Below are positions 27,581 to 38,082 of a stretch of 64,000 bases of DNA, one piece after another (positions within the stretch are counted from its first letter, which is position 1; each line of letters opens with the position of its first letter). The notes beneath the pieces are model-generated. The model saw only the letters and a list, made by a program, of their open reading frames with translations. It was not told the origin of the DNA and did no database searches. Location: contig VWZL01001354.1 of assembly GCA_013396915.1 (NCBI GenBank), positions 186,001 through 250,000 on the forward strand, read 5' to 3'. The stretch comes from Stercorarius parasiticus (taxonomy: Eukaryota; Chordata; Aves; Charadriiformes; Stercorariidae). The translations under genes and the position numbers were made by a program.

Positions 27581-29682
27581 AATGCCAAAAAAGACCTTCT
27601 GAGACGAAACCCAGAAACATAGCTTTGGTTGGCCTGAAGACCTACTCAGTGACAGGTATGGGGTGGACTGCTGGGTTGGTTTGTTTATTTGTTGTATTGA
27701 CAGATTCTGCTTATGGGAACTTTTATTGTTGGGCTGGGACTAATGAAATAGTTATTAGTCAAATTTATGTTGGATTCTTGCCCAAAGTCTTTAGGCCCAG
27801 ATTTATGAAAGCAACACATGCTGATATTTTCTCATGCATTGAAGTTGTAGAGCTCACCCAATTGCTGTCAATTGCACTGCTGCCTAGTTACCCTGCAAAG
27901 AAAAAAGTAGTCTAAGCACCTTTGATTTCTCAGGACTATGCTAACTGCACAAGTTTTCTTAGAATGGGAGAAATGCAAGGTTTTCTTCTGTTCTTCAGAT
28001 TAAAATTTGCAAGTGTTTGCAATGCTTTTGGTACAAAAATCTCTGCATTTGTTGTGGGTTTTTTAGCACCCTAAATTACCGTTACCAGTATACATGTCTA
28101 TTTCCTGGAGCTGGAATCGGTTCCTGCGGTTAAAATATACTCAGATGAAAAGAGCTTTTTGTTGTTACAATCTGTTCCCTGTGATGCTCGCTGGGAGCAT
28201 TACAATTCCATCCACCACTTCCTAAGGTTAGCATTCATGGCAGCTACGGTAAGAAGCTTTCTTCTGAAATTTACTTCTGTGGTTAGCTTTTATTCCACTA
28301 CCTGCCCTTTTTCTCATAAAAAAACACGATCTTAGATGAAAAATCAGATGGAGGAAACTTTAGAAAGTTACAGGTTATGAAATCCGGTTTGAAGTTGCAT
28401 TATTATTGCAGAGGTGTCGAAAGCAGCAATTCATTCCTCTCTCTACAAGAAGGTGAGAAACTGACGTTGGGTTGTAACGGGGGAAAAGAGGGAAATGCGC
28501 AAAATAATTGGTAGCATATTTGGTATTGTGATAGCCAAGGCAGCTGTTTTCAAACGTTTTGTAACAGTGTATGTAGATGAAGAGAATGAGGACCTACACG
28601 TCTGGGCATACTTGGCAGTAGTGTATTTCTCAGTAAGCTGCCAAAGCAAAGATTAAAAATACTGAAAGCTCTGGAGGTGTCTCAGAGGGAGGGGAGGTTG
28701 CTTTTAATGGCACCTTTCTTTTAAAATGCATCTAAAGTACTTTCAGTACATTGCTCTTGCACCCTGGGAAGAGTCCTCCTGAGATGTAAATGGCTTCTGC
28801 TGCCTTCCTGCTCTGCTGCATGCTGCTGCTGCCGCAGACTCCGTAGAAGCAGAGGAGGAGCAGCGGTAGCTCCCAGGCAGCTCCTGCAGCCCACAGCTTC
28901 CAGGTTCAGGAGCTGTAGTGTCTGGTCACAAGCAATTTGGAGCATGATGGGGAATGCTTTTATGCTGCCAGCAGCCACGGTTAATTTTACATGCTGCTCT
29001 CTGCTGCCCCCACCCCCGCCCCCCCGCCTTGCTTTTCCCCTTTCTGGAAGGTTCACTATAAAAGTGAATGAGTTATATGGTGACTTTCATATTCAATCAA
29101 GAATTGTAGATGTTAAATGTACTTTAGATGGGAATTTAACCAATTTAAATTAAATTTGGTTATACCTACATTGCTTTTTACATGTGGTAATTTGAATATC
29201 TGTTAGCACAGAGGAAAAAGGTTAGGTGTCGAGTACCTGATATTATAAAGAGGGATGCTCAAGTGGTTATTGATTACCAAAATCACTGTCTTAATATGCC
29301 CTTCTCTGGGTAATTCTTCCATTAAATGTCATTGACGTAAGCTGTTTTGAGACTATTTAGTTTGCAGTTGTCATGTGTGGTGCCATACTTTCTCTTTTTC
29401 CAAAACTGGACAGGCTAGAAAAATACAGGTGTGGCATTTTCAGCAAATGGTTAGTTTTGAGTAAACGATCAGAAAGCAGTCTTCTCTCTCTGTGGCAATG
29501 TTTTCAAGCATGTTGTCCTAGATACGTTGTCATGACAGTGCATAGCCATGCTTGCTTACTCTCTGGAGAGGTAAGCTTTTCAACAGCCTGATCAGTGGAA
29601 AAGTGATGTCTGACACAGTTAACGTGACTAATGCGCAGACATTTTAAAACTCTGGTTTTAAAGTGGCATTATTTCTTTTCAG

Positions 29683-29790
29683 GTTGCACGACTTATGGAA
29701 ATGGGATTTTCCCGGGGAGACGCTCTAGAAGCTCTGAGGGCTTCAAATAATGACTTAAATGTAGCCACTAATTTTCTACTGCAGCACTGA
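29683..29790 (+). CDS. UBAC2: UBAC2 terminal coding exon: UBA domain
   Basis: This exon encodes the last 35 residues (VARLMEMGFSRGDALEALRA ... NFLLQH) and the TGA stop at 29788-29790. The acceptor is TTTCAG at 29677-29682. This is the core of a ubiquitin-associated domain. The MGF signature sits in the loop after helix 1, DALEALRA forms helix 2, and DLNVATNFLL forms helix 3, ending exactly at the C-terminus as in vertebrate UBAC2. UBA domains bind ubiquitin through the MGF loop and helix 3, which fits the protein's role in handling ubiquitinated ERAD clients. The frame is intact and there is no sign of decay. Confidence 0.98.
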   Translation, partial: VARLMEMGFSRGDALEALRASNNDLNVATNFLLQH

Positions 29791-30395
29791 TGGTTTTCTG
29801 TGTGAAGGAACTTGACTGGATGGGTTCGTACACGTCTGAAAGGGGATCAAAGCCACCTGCTGGACAGACTCACGAAGGTCGTCCCCGCAAGAGCGTCAGA
29901 AAAGAGAAACTGGCTCCGCATGACTGGTGATTCAAAGTGATGTTAACGAATGACGTGAACTGTTCCCAAGCCTTCAGATCACTTGGTGGTTTCTAGTCTG
30001 GTTATCCCTTTCAAAGTAACTTTAGTTTCTGCTTATTACTGGATATCACCTAAATTTATTTTTAAAATGAAGTAGGTGGTTTTTTCTTGTAAATCCTTGT
30101 TAGACATGTTATCAGACTTAAGGACTAGGAAAAGAAGCTCCAACAACCACGACGACTAGATTTACCTGTCAAGCAAAATTGCATTTTCTTCATTTACTGG
30201 TCTAAATTCTCTAGCTTACATGTTATTTTACAGTACTTGATTTTTGATTACAGTAATAAGAGGTTTGAAGATCACTTCATTTTCAACTCAGTAAAGGTTT
30301 ATGGGACTATTATGTCATTCTTCAGAAAGTTTTATTAATGCTTGTAATATTTTATTTCTTGAATTCCTTTTTAAATAAAAGTTGTCATTCAGCAC
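29791..30395 (+). other. UBAC2: UBAC2 3' UTR (inferred end)
   Basis: AT-rich sequence after the UBAC2 stop, running to the first canonical poly(A) signal at 30374-30379. The end is placed about 15-20 nt past the signal by inference. A second AATAAA at 30531-30536 would give a longer transcript. Confidence 0.7.
30374..30379 (+). promoter_or_regulatory. UBAC2: Polyadenylation signal AATAAA (UBAC2)
   Basis: The first canonical AATAAA downstream of the UBAC2 stop (584 nt after it), in a T/A-rich context with a TTGTCATT stretch following. Confidence 0.75.
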
Positions 30396-30530
30396 ATAAT
30401 ACACAGATAGGGTGCGAGAAAATTCATGTGCGTACTGCAAGCTATGGTAAGTGACCACTGTAAATTTAAATTTTTACAAACTGAGTGAATTGCTGCTCAG
30501 ATACAGGTCACAAAGATACTCACTGGGAGC

Positions 30531-30536
30531 AATAAA
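30531..30536 (+). promoter_or_regulatory. Alternative polyadenylation signal AATAAA
   Basis: A second AATAAA 157 nt beyond the first, followed by a GGTG element. It is a possible distal poly(A) site for UBAC2. Confidence 0.35.
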
Positions 30537-31682
30537 GGTGAATCGAATGATACAGTAAGATCAGAACGGCAATGACTGGAATGACTTCCGTGTCTAATTC
30601 AGGCAGATTTCTGTAATAATGGATGTACGCTTAGTGTCCTATGTGCTGGTTTCATTTTTTGAGCTGGCTACATACTGTCTTAAAAGAAAATGATACAAAG
30701 CTAACTTTTCTATATATAGTTCTAGTTTTTTACTGTCAAGGATGTGGATGACCCTGCATTTGCTGAATCCTCACTGTCTGAAGCAACTTGCTGTTGATCA
30801 CAGACTGGAACATTAACCTTAAGGGTGATTCAGGCTAATGCAGGAGGTAACAGGACGCTAATGCCAAGGTAGTACAATATTGGCTGTGAAGTTTAGATTG
30901 ATAAATAAACTTACTCGGCTTGAGTCTTAGAAGTGCTCAGTATTAGCACCTTAGGAGTTTCAGGAGGTGGGGTGGAGAGAGGTGAACATCTCTATAAAAC
31001 CAAGGTGAAGTAATACAAGATTCCAAACTGTGACTCCACGAAACCGATCTACACATATATCTCAAGCATTTAATCTATGTTTCTGTATGTACTTTTTTTT
31101 TGTACATTGTGTGAACATATGTGTCTATTTATATACACACAGGCATATTTAATACATATGTATATTTAGAATAAGGTATAGATCATCAGAAGCATAACGA
31201 AGGCAATAGCAGGTGCAAAGGGGAGGAGGTGAAAGAATACAGGAGAGAGAAGGGTGTTTTGAACATCCAAATGAACATGTGTGTACCGAAGTACTGACCT
31301 GCACAGTCTCACTTGGCCTGGAAATTTTACTGGGAAATTACAGGACCAGATTTAGGGAGAGGGAAGTACCTTTTTTTTTTTTTTTCTTAAATTGACTGAT
31401 AAAACTGAAAAAAGTCCTTCAGGCATTCAGATCCTTATCCAGAAATGACATCAAATTTGTGCAGTTTTTGACACGTGACATAATTTTTAATAAAGTCAAT
31501 GTCCTGTATGTATTTTTTAGTGTTTTCCAGTGGGTGAAATAAGGGGGGTTTTGGAATGACCGTGCATTTTCCTGGGCTTTGATCAACCTTGTTCAGGGTT
31601 TGGCTTGCTGCTATGATCACATTATTTAGGCAGGATCTGCTTTTGAATTGAAAGGTCTTGTTTGTGTGAAGCTGAGTAGCGC

Positions 31683-31705
31683 TGTGTGTGTGTGTGTGTG
31701 TGTGT
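31683..31705. repeat. (TG)n microsatellite
   Basis: An uninterrupted TG dinucleotide run of 23 nt. Likely polymorphic. Confidence 0.95.
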
Positions 31706-33153
31706 AAGCTGGAGACGTTTCTGTACCCAGAGAACTCTGGAAACCTGCTGTCTTAAAAAGGAGAGGGCAAATGTAAGGGAAAAGAAAAGCCCTACAATAA
31801 TTTGTGTAGGTAAACTAGTTAAATGATTTGAAACAAGTTCAGGTTTTAATTTTGAAACACGCAGATTCTCCCTTCACAAATATTTTATCAAAAGTAGCAA
31901 TAAAGACTAGTGAATTACTTAAGAAGTCAAATTTCGGCTGTAGGAAATAAAGGTCCACCTTGCCCAAGGCAAATTAACTATGACCTCTGCCCTTTCAGAC
32001 TTTGCCCTGCTCTAGGGACAAGCACAAAGAGCATTTATTCCTTGGAATTTTAAAACAAGTTGAGTAGCATCTGGGATGTGTGAGTGAGTATTCTCCAAGT
32101 CTAAATCCTTTCTTACTATTGTCTGTACAAGGGGTATCCAAACATCACAGTTGTTTGGAAAACCCCATTTTGCTGGGCATTTCGCAAAACGTGGTCAAAC
32201 ATAAGGGGTAAAATTCAGGTCTTGGTGATGTCAGTTGAAAACTCCCCTTGACATCTGTGAGAACAGTTTGCACTCAAAATGCTTCCAGGGCTGTGATTTC
32301 CAATTTAAAAAAAAAAAAAGAAGTGGTAAAAGGAGGTGTCTTGGGTGCTGTTGAACATAGTTCCTGTTTCGTGCGAGAACCATAGAAGAAAAGTTTCACG
32401 TTAGAGCTGGAAAACAACTCGGGTTCCACTTGATGGTGAAACTTTCATGGACCATTTCTGGGAATGCGAGGCGCGTGTTTTTCACAGCCTACACAGTGTT
32501 TGTCCAATACGGTTTTGAATATCTCGTCACACTTTCTATTTCGTGTGTGACCCAACGATATTTTTTAGGCAGCAAGAGAATGCAGAATACTTTTCTATGG
32601 AGAGGGTTTTAAGTGCCTAGGAACTTCATGCTGGTTTTAGTAAAGCCAAGATTTGGTATTTTGAAATAAAAGTAGTCGCTGCTGTTAAATTTTGTCTACT
32701 ATACTGGGAATGTTGTGTTTTGAGACAACATCGGAGTAATTTATTGGGGACTTTCCTAGACCGTTATGTGATACTTTGAAATACACCCACAGCAAGGCTC
32801 GTATTTGTGGAAATCTGCCTGATAAGCCACCAGGTTCTCAAGCCTTAACTTTTTGCTAAGATGCAGAAATGATTGGGCTCCATACCTACCGAAACCGTTT
32901 GCCGTTCCCAAAACAAGTGCTAAAGGTTGTCTGCTGCTTATGTGAGTGCACGGGCCATCACAGTTGGTTCATGTTCCAGCCCGTGCTGTCTAACGCTTGT
33001 CGGTGCCTTTGTGAACATGAGATGGAGAAAAGGTCTTGTTATTTTTGTCTGGAACAGAGGAACAAGCAAGCAAAACATATTGCAAGGTACGAGGTACCAG
33101 GCAAATGGCAACGTTTGGCTCCTGTTTGTGCGCGCATATATATTTTTATATGT

Positions 33154-33190
33154 ACACACACACACACACGTATGCATATGTATATATACG
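33154..33190. repeat. (AC)8 and AT-rich compound microsatellite
   Basis: Eight AC units at 33154-33169 are followed by GTATGCATATGTATATATAC, a Z-DNA/unwinding-prone compound repeat. It is preceded by ATATATATTTTTATATG. Confidence 0.9.
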
Positions 33191-34456
33191 GAGAGTGAGT
33201 GAGAATATTTATGTATTGGTTTGTTGAATTTAACTGGAGCTAAGAGTTTGTTGAAGAAAATTAAAAGTCTGTATTCAAAGACTCCCATCTCTCAGACACG
33301 TCTGTATTTGGAGTATATATGCACTTGCAAAGGCACCCAAATTTGAAAAGGCTCTGAAAAAACTACAGCTGCCATGTTGCAGGGGAACTGCCTCTGAGGA
33401 TAAATAAGTGCATGGTATTAATTTGAACTAATAGGAGGTTTTGATACGAGTGCAATTAATTTCTTGTGTGTGTTCTTCCACAAGAAAGACCTAAATGAGA
33501 TTAGCTTCCTTTAACTGGATAGCCGTACTACTAAGTAGTTTATATAAATGAGTAAAAATACTCTTTTATTAGGAGAGTCACATGAACACACAAGCACTAT
33601 ATGTGTTTATATATATGCACACACATGCGTATTTTACTACATACATGCTTATTTAAAACATACCAGGTTTGGTTTAATTTTTGGTAGGATTACATTCCTC
33701 CTGTTTCCGTATATAAAGGGATGCATTCACCATAGAAAGTCCACTCTTAATTAAAAGGGGTACGTGCTACCAATAGTTTTCAGTCCAAATAGAAGACAAG
33801 AAACCGATGTTGGGAGCGGATAAACGGTACCACCTGATGGACAGGTGTGACTGATGAGAAGCTCAGCAAACAGGGGGGTCGGCTGCTGTCATTTGATTTT
33901 TTTTTTTTTGCAAAGGAGAGTTTTGGAGGAAAGGATAAGTTAGCTGGGCTCCTGCATGTTTGTAGGGGACTGTTTCCAAACCTGAATGGTAGCAGCGGAG
34001 AAAGCAGGAATATGCATACTTTAAAAGTGCGTGAAAAATTCCAGGATCGTGGCTGAACTGAAAGCAGAATTTGGCCTTTTGACCAGAGATAAGTAGAGAC
34101 CATAAATGCATGATTAGCAGAGGAGAGGACTGGAGGGAGTTTGGGGAGGTGGAACCGAGTTGGAACAAAGGGTTTAGAGAAAAGGAGCAAAAGCAGAAGA
34201 TAGACTGCAGAGGCCAGAAAGAAAAGACCCGATGGGAGGAGGGAGGCGGGAGGTCACATTGCGCTTCGTTCAGTTTTGAAAGCATTCACAGAGATTCTGT
34301 GCAGAAAATGCAAATACGCAATATTGTGGCTAATCTTGTACTGAAACTCCATGCTCTTTTTCAGGGGAATCCTTCCATTTTATTTGGTCGGTTTTACGTG
34401 AGATGGTAGATGTAAGCAAGAGAGAAAGCAGCGTAATCCCAAGCAACTTGGCAGTG

Positions 34457-34545
34457 AATCACAGAATGGTAGGGGTTGCAAAGGACCTTCGGAGATCATC
34501 TAGTCCAACCCCCCTGCCAGAGCAGGGTCACCTAGTGAAGCAAAC
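34457..34545 (-). mobile_element. CR1 LINE 3' fragment
   Basis: A short antisense CR1 end: AATCACAGAATGGTAGGGGT, then GACCTTCGGAGATCATCTAG and TCCAACCCCCCTGCCAGAGC. About 90 bp, strongly 5'-truncated. Confidence 0.9.
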
Positions 34546-36082
34546 CCTGGAGTCACCACAGTAAGAAAGCAGATGTTCCTGGTTTTCAAAGCGTGGTTAG
34601 TGCTGCCAACCTGACTCTTCTCCTGGCACCCCATCCCAGCTGCGGAGAGACCTGCTCCAGAAAGGACACGGGTCCCACCGCTCTTCCCACGCCAGGTTAT
34701 TTATAAATCCCCGTGCCATGAGAGCACATCACCTTCCTGGGGAAACAAGTGTCCTGCGTAAAGGAGGTGGATGGAGAGCTCGTGCTTGCCCCTCGCCGCT
34801 TCTAAGTGTTGGCTTTGCTTTTGGGGGGGAAGGGGCACGCGTGCACCTCTGAGAAGAAAACGGTTGCCTACATCACTTGGCCCGAACAATCACACCGGGG
34901 CTTGTTACGTGGCAGTGATAAGCTTTTATTTTAAGTAGATATGTGCGGTTTTACATGGCAATATTTTACTGGCTTACAAAGACGGATGTCGCAACGTGCA
35001 ATAGCTTCAAGTCAGAACAATTTAAAGCACAGACTGAAGAGGTGTGTTGTACGGCGCAGGGAGTTTACCAACAGGTAATGTCTAACTGCAGCCAGGAGCT
35101 GTTGTGCCCCAGCGCTCCCCTGGAAATTCATGCTTTTAGCTGAAAGCATCAAGTTTGGAACCACGGCTAAGGGAAAAAGGCAGCACTGTTCGAGCTCCGT
35201 GTGCTTATTTGCCATCAAGATACGGCTTGTCAGAGATGCAGGTCGTCTGCAGGGATCCTGTCTACTTTCTGCACTCCATTCCATGGCATGAGCTAATCAC
35301 CCTTTTGCAGAAGTTCAGGAGAAACCTGAAACGCACCGTGTTAGCGGAGTTTGGCTCGCAAGGGTCACAGCCTGAGTTTGCCAAGGAAATCTCAGTTTGC
35401 ACCACACAGGTGTGTAATCTGTACGTGGGAATGGCAGTAGTGTGTGACCGCAAAAAGTGTACTCACCGCCCTTAGATAAAAATGCAATTTTCCCTTCTTG
35501 GAAGACAGTATGGCAATAGGCTGCAGTCTAGGGTAAAGTAAGAAACACCCGCGTGCTGTGCAGGAATAACTCTTTGCCTGAAACGCCGTCAGGGATCCAT
35601 CCCGGCGCGCTAGCGTGTGCTCGCCATAGGCATCACAACCATCCTCATCAAACGCACCATGTTCCTATGTGGCAGGAGACGCGTGGGGGGGGAGCACCAG
35701 CTGCATCGAGTATATTTTTTTTTACATTCGTGGGCGTACTTTTAACCCCAAGTAAAGGTTTCAGCTCCCTCTTTTGGCGGGAACCGGCGTTGCCCCTCTC
35801 CTCTCTGCAGAGCCACGCCGCGCAGGCTGCACCGAGCCCCCCGTTTATATTTCTGTGGGCTGTGTATATACTCCGCCTTTTCCTGAGGAGGCTTTGTCAC
35901 AGATTTGCCTCTGCCATAGGCTCCAGCCTGGTAAAGCATCTCTGCACCTTGGTCTTGAGAAGAAGGGTTGGCCACCGCTGCAGACCTGTGCTCCGGTGTT
36001 CGTGTGGGGGTTCGCTGAGACCCATAGCTACGTAACTCTGCTCTCCTGGCAGCTCCCGACACAGTCCTATGGGAATGTGAGT
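34546..36082. other. Intergenic, GC rising
   Basis: No gene recognised. GC and CpG content increase towards the right end (about 35.6-36.0 kb). Several short overlapping ORFs on both strands are not supported by any homology. Confidence 0.6.
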
Positions 36083-36368
36083 TACAAAGACGACAGAGCC
36101 AAGCTCTCCTCAGTAGGAGTGGGTGATGTTAGTGGTGACAGCCACCAGCTGAGGATGGGGAGGTTCACACTGGACAGTGGGGAAAATGTTGCCATCCGGA
36201 GGGCGATGCAGCACGGGAACCGTCACCTCGGCGGGGGGAAGCCTCCTTGCCTGGAGTCTCCAAGCCTCGGCTAGACGAAGCCGTGGCCAGCCTGACATTG
36301 TGCCAGCTGTGGTCGTGCTTTGAGCAGGCTGTCAGACGAGGTGATGCAGAGAGGTCCCTGCCAGCCAG
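36083..36368 (+). mobile_element. Old CR1 LINE 3' fragment
   Basis: A diverged sense-oriented CR1. The translation shows YKDDRAKL ... GDSHQLRMGRF.LDS, which matches the CR1 ORF2 tail (YKEDRAKLFSVV...). The 3' end shows GAGGTGATGCAGAGAGGTCC followed by CCAGCC. Poorly preserved between these blocks. Confidence 0.65.
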
Positions 36369-38082
36369 CACTTCTTTGGTAAATTAACAGCGCACCAGAA
36401 CTGTACAGCAGCTGCCAGCCAAGCCGGGCTCCTTTAGAGTGACCGTCAAAATCCTTATATTATTGCATAGCAGCTCTTCCTTCTCCATTGTAACATGCTT
36501 TTTAGGACACAGGCTCCCTTCAGGCCAGCACTGAGGTTAGACCTGCTTTGAGGAGGGCTCAGATAACCTCCTGGAAGGACCTACTGGATGGAGTCCCTTT
36601 CCCACCGGAATTATTTTAGGCATCCCCCTTAGTCAGCCTTCAGGATGCTACAGTCACCGTACCGTAAGTAAAACCATCGTCATGCAAAAGCTCGTTCATG
36701 TGCATTTAAACAATAAAGGGCTTCATGCGACACCATTATTAACTTTCTAGCCATAAGAAAGGTTATTACCTTAAGGAATGAATTTGTAATAATCACAGGT
36801 GGCCGTTCATGAAACTTCAGCTTTACTTTTCAGCAAAATGAAGTTGCTTTTTTCTACTCTTCATGTCTCTGTGCGTGTCTCTGTCCCTTCCAACCTCCAA
36901 CACAAGACCAGCCGCCCCAGGAACTGTGAAATCCCACGTGTGTTTTTTTATCGTAGCCCGGCAACTTTGGAAAAAGAGCCAAGGAGGTCCTTGCTCCTGC
37001 CAAATTTCTCCTCGTTGCACAGGCTCAAAAGTCAATCGGAACCCGACGTCTCGGGGCTCCTCCTCTCGCTCTGGCCGTTGTCATCTGTAACTTGCCCTGA
37101 GCAAGGCTCCCGGACACATCAGGGCACTGGGTTCAAGCAAAGGTCAGTCAAGGTCACATTGGGCCACCCCCGGTCCTTGTCCCTTTGTCCCCTTTCCTCC
37201 ACTCCCTTGAAGTTAAGGAGGGGTGGGAAGGTTTCGCCCTCAGGGCGGGTTTGCAGCCTTGCAGCCAAGCTGGGAGCCAGGCCAGCCCCGGCATCCCCTT
37301 CCTGGTGGCAGCTGCCCGGACGACCGCAGCCCGAAGGGCACCCTGGGGAAGGAAGGAGCAGCCGCCCGAGCGGCGGACGCGGGCAGTGGCGCTCCCGGGA
37401 GCTCTGCAAATTCACCCCCTCGCCCCTCTCCCTTGGAGAAGGGCTTTTCTGACAGCTCCTGCGCTTACCGAGCACCCTGTGCAGCGCCCCAGGGCAGGAG
37501 CGGGATGCTGGGCAGAGGGAAGAGCGGAGCGGATGTTTGCCAGTGTGGGGAAGGAGCTGTAGGCAACTTTCTGCATGGAAGTAGCATCCCAGCCTGTTCC
37601 TGAAATTCCCTGAGTCCATGCGCTCCATGCTGGCCACCCCAAGCCCCAGAGGGATGCTGCCCCAGTGCCCCAGGGCCAGTGCAGGGGACAGGGACAGGGA
37701 GGCAGGGATAGCCACGGTGGCTACCAGCAGTCGCCAGCCCCTCAGGGGATGTGGGACAGGCGTAGGAGGCCCGCATGGTGGGGTTGATGGGAAACCCCCA
37801 GCAGTGTTTGCCAGACGGAGTGGTTGCACAAGCTGCTTCCTCTAGATTTGGGATGAAAACGTGCCCCTCCGTGCTCCAGGACGGTGGGTCCAGCAGTGCG
37901 GAGCTCAGAGCCAGGCGTGTGGAGCCAGGCAGGGCAGGCTTTGCAGGAGCCCCCGGCTCCAGGCAGGGGAGCAATGGATCCTGTGGGAGATGCTGGTCCT
38001 GCTCTGCAGCCGGGCTCCAGCTCCTGCCGTCGGGGGTGGTCCATAAGCTGCAGGCCAGAGCGAAAGGGAGGGGGTTGCTCCA
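36369..38082. other. Downstream flank / probable 3' UTR of GPR183-like gene
   Basis: GC-rich in its right half (37.1-38.08 kb), directly after the receptor stop codon read on the minus strand. Part of it is expected to be 3' UTR. No unambiguous minus-strand AATAAA was found. An AATAAA on the plus strand lies near 36711. Long open frames here on both strands reflect GC-driven lack of stops. Confidence 0.5.

Larger units (their letters stand above)
26681..29682 (+). other. UBAC2: UBAC2 last intron
   Basis: A 3.0-kb intron with donor GTAAAC and acceptor TTTTCAG (29676-29682). It contains a cluster of inverted repeats at 27439-27590, described separately. A small GC-richer patch lies at about 28.75-29.03 kb, followed by a C-rich tract at about 29.0 kb. 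No CR1 copy and no coding sequence were recognised. Confidence 0.92.
30396..34456. other. Intergenic, AT-rich
   Basis: No gene is recognised between the UBAC2 end and the next CR1. The stretch contains a (TG)n microsatellite at 31683-31705, a poly-T run near 31371-31385, an A-run near 32308-32320 and an (AC)8 plus AT-rich microsatellite at 33154-33190. Short ORFs in it overlap the microsatellites and are not credible genes. Confidence 0.7.

Noticed and set aside
27508..27915. 135-codon plus-strand frame in the last UBAC2 intron
   Set aside because: It begins inside the inverted-repeat cluster, has no recognisable domain, and lies within an intron of a gene on the same strand without splice support.
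33863..34285. 140- and 136-codon minus-strand frames near 34 kb
   Set aside because: Ser/Phe/Leu-rich translation of a purine-rich tract, with no family signature.
37119..37829. 236-codon minus-strand frame and overlapping 217-codon plus-strand frame (36799-37452)
   Set aside because: GC-driven absence of stops downstream of the receptor. No recognisable domain and mutual overlap on both strands.
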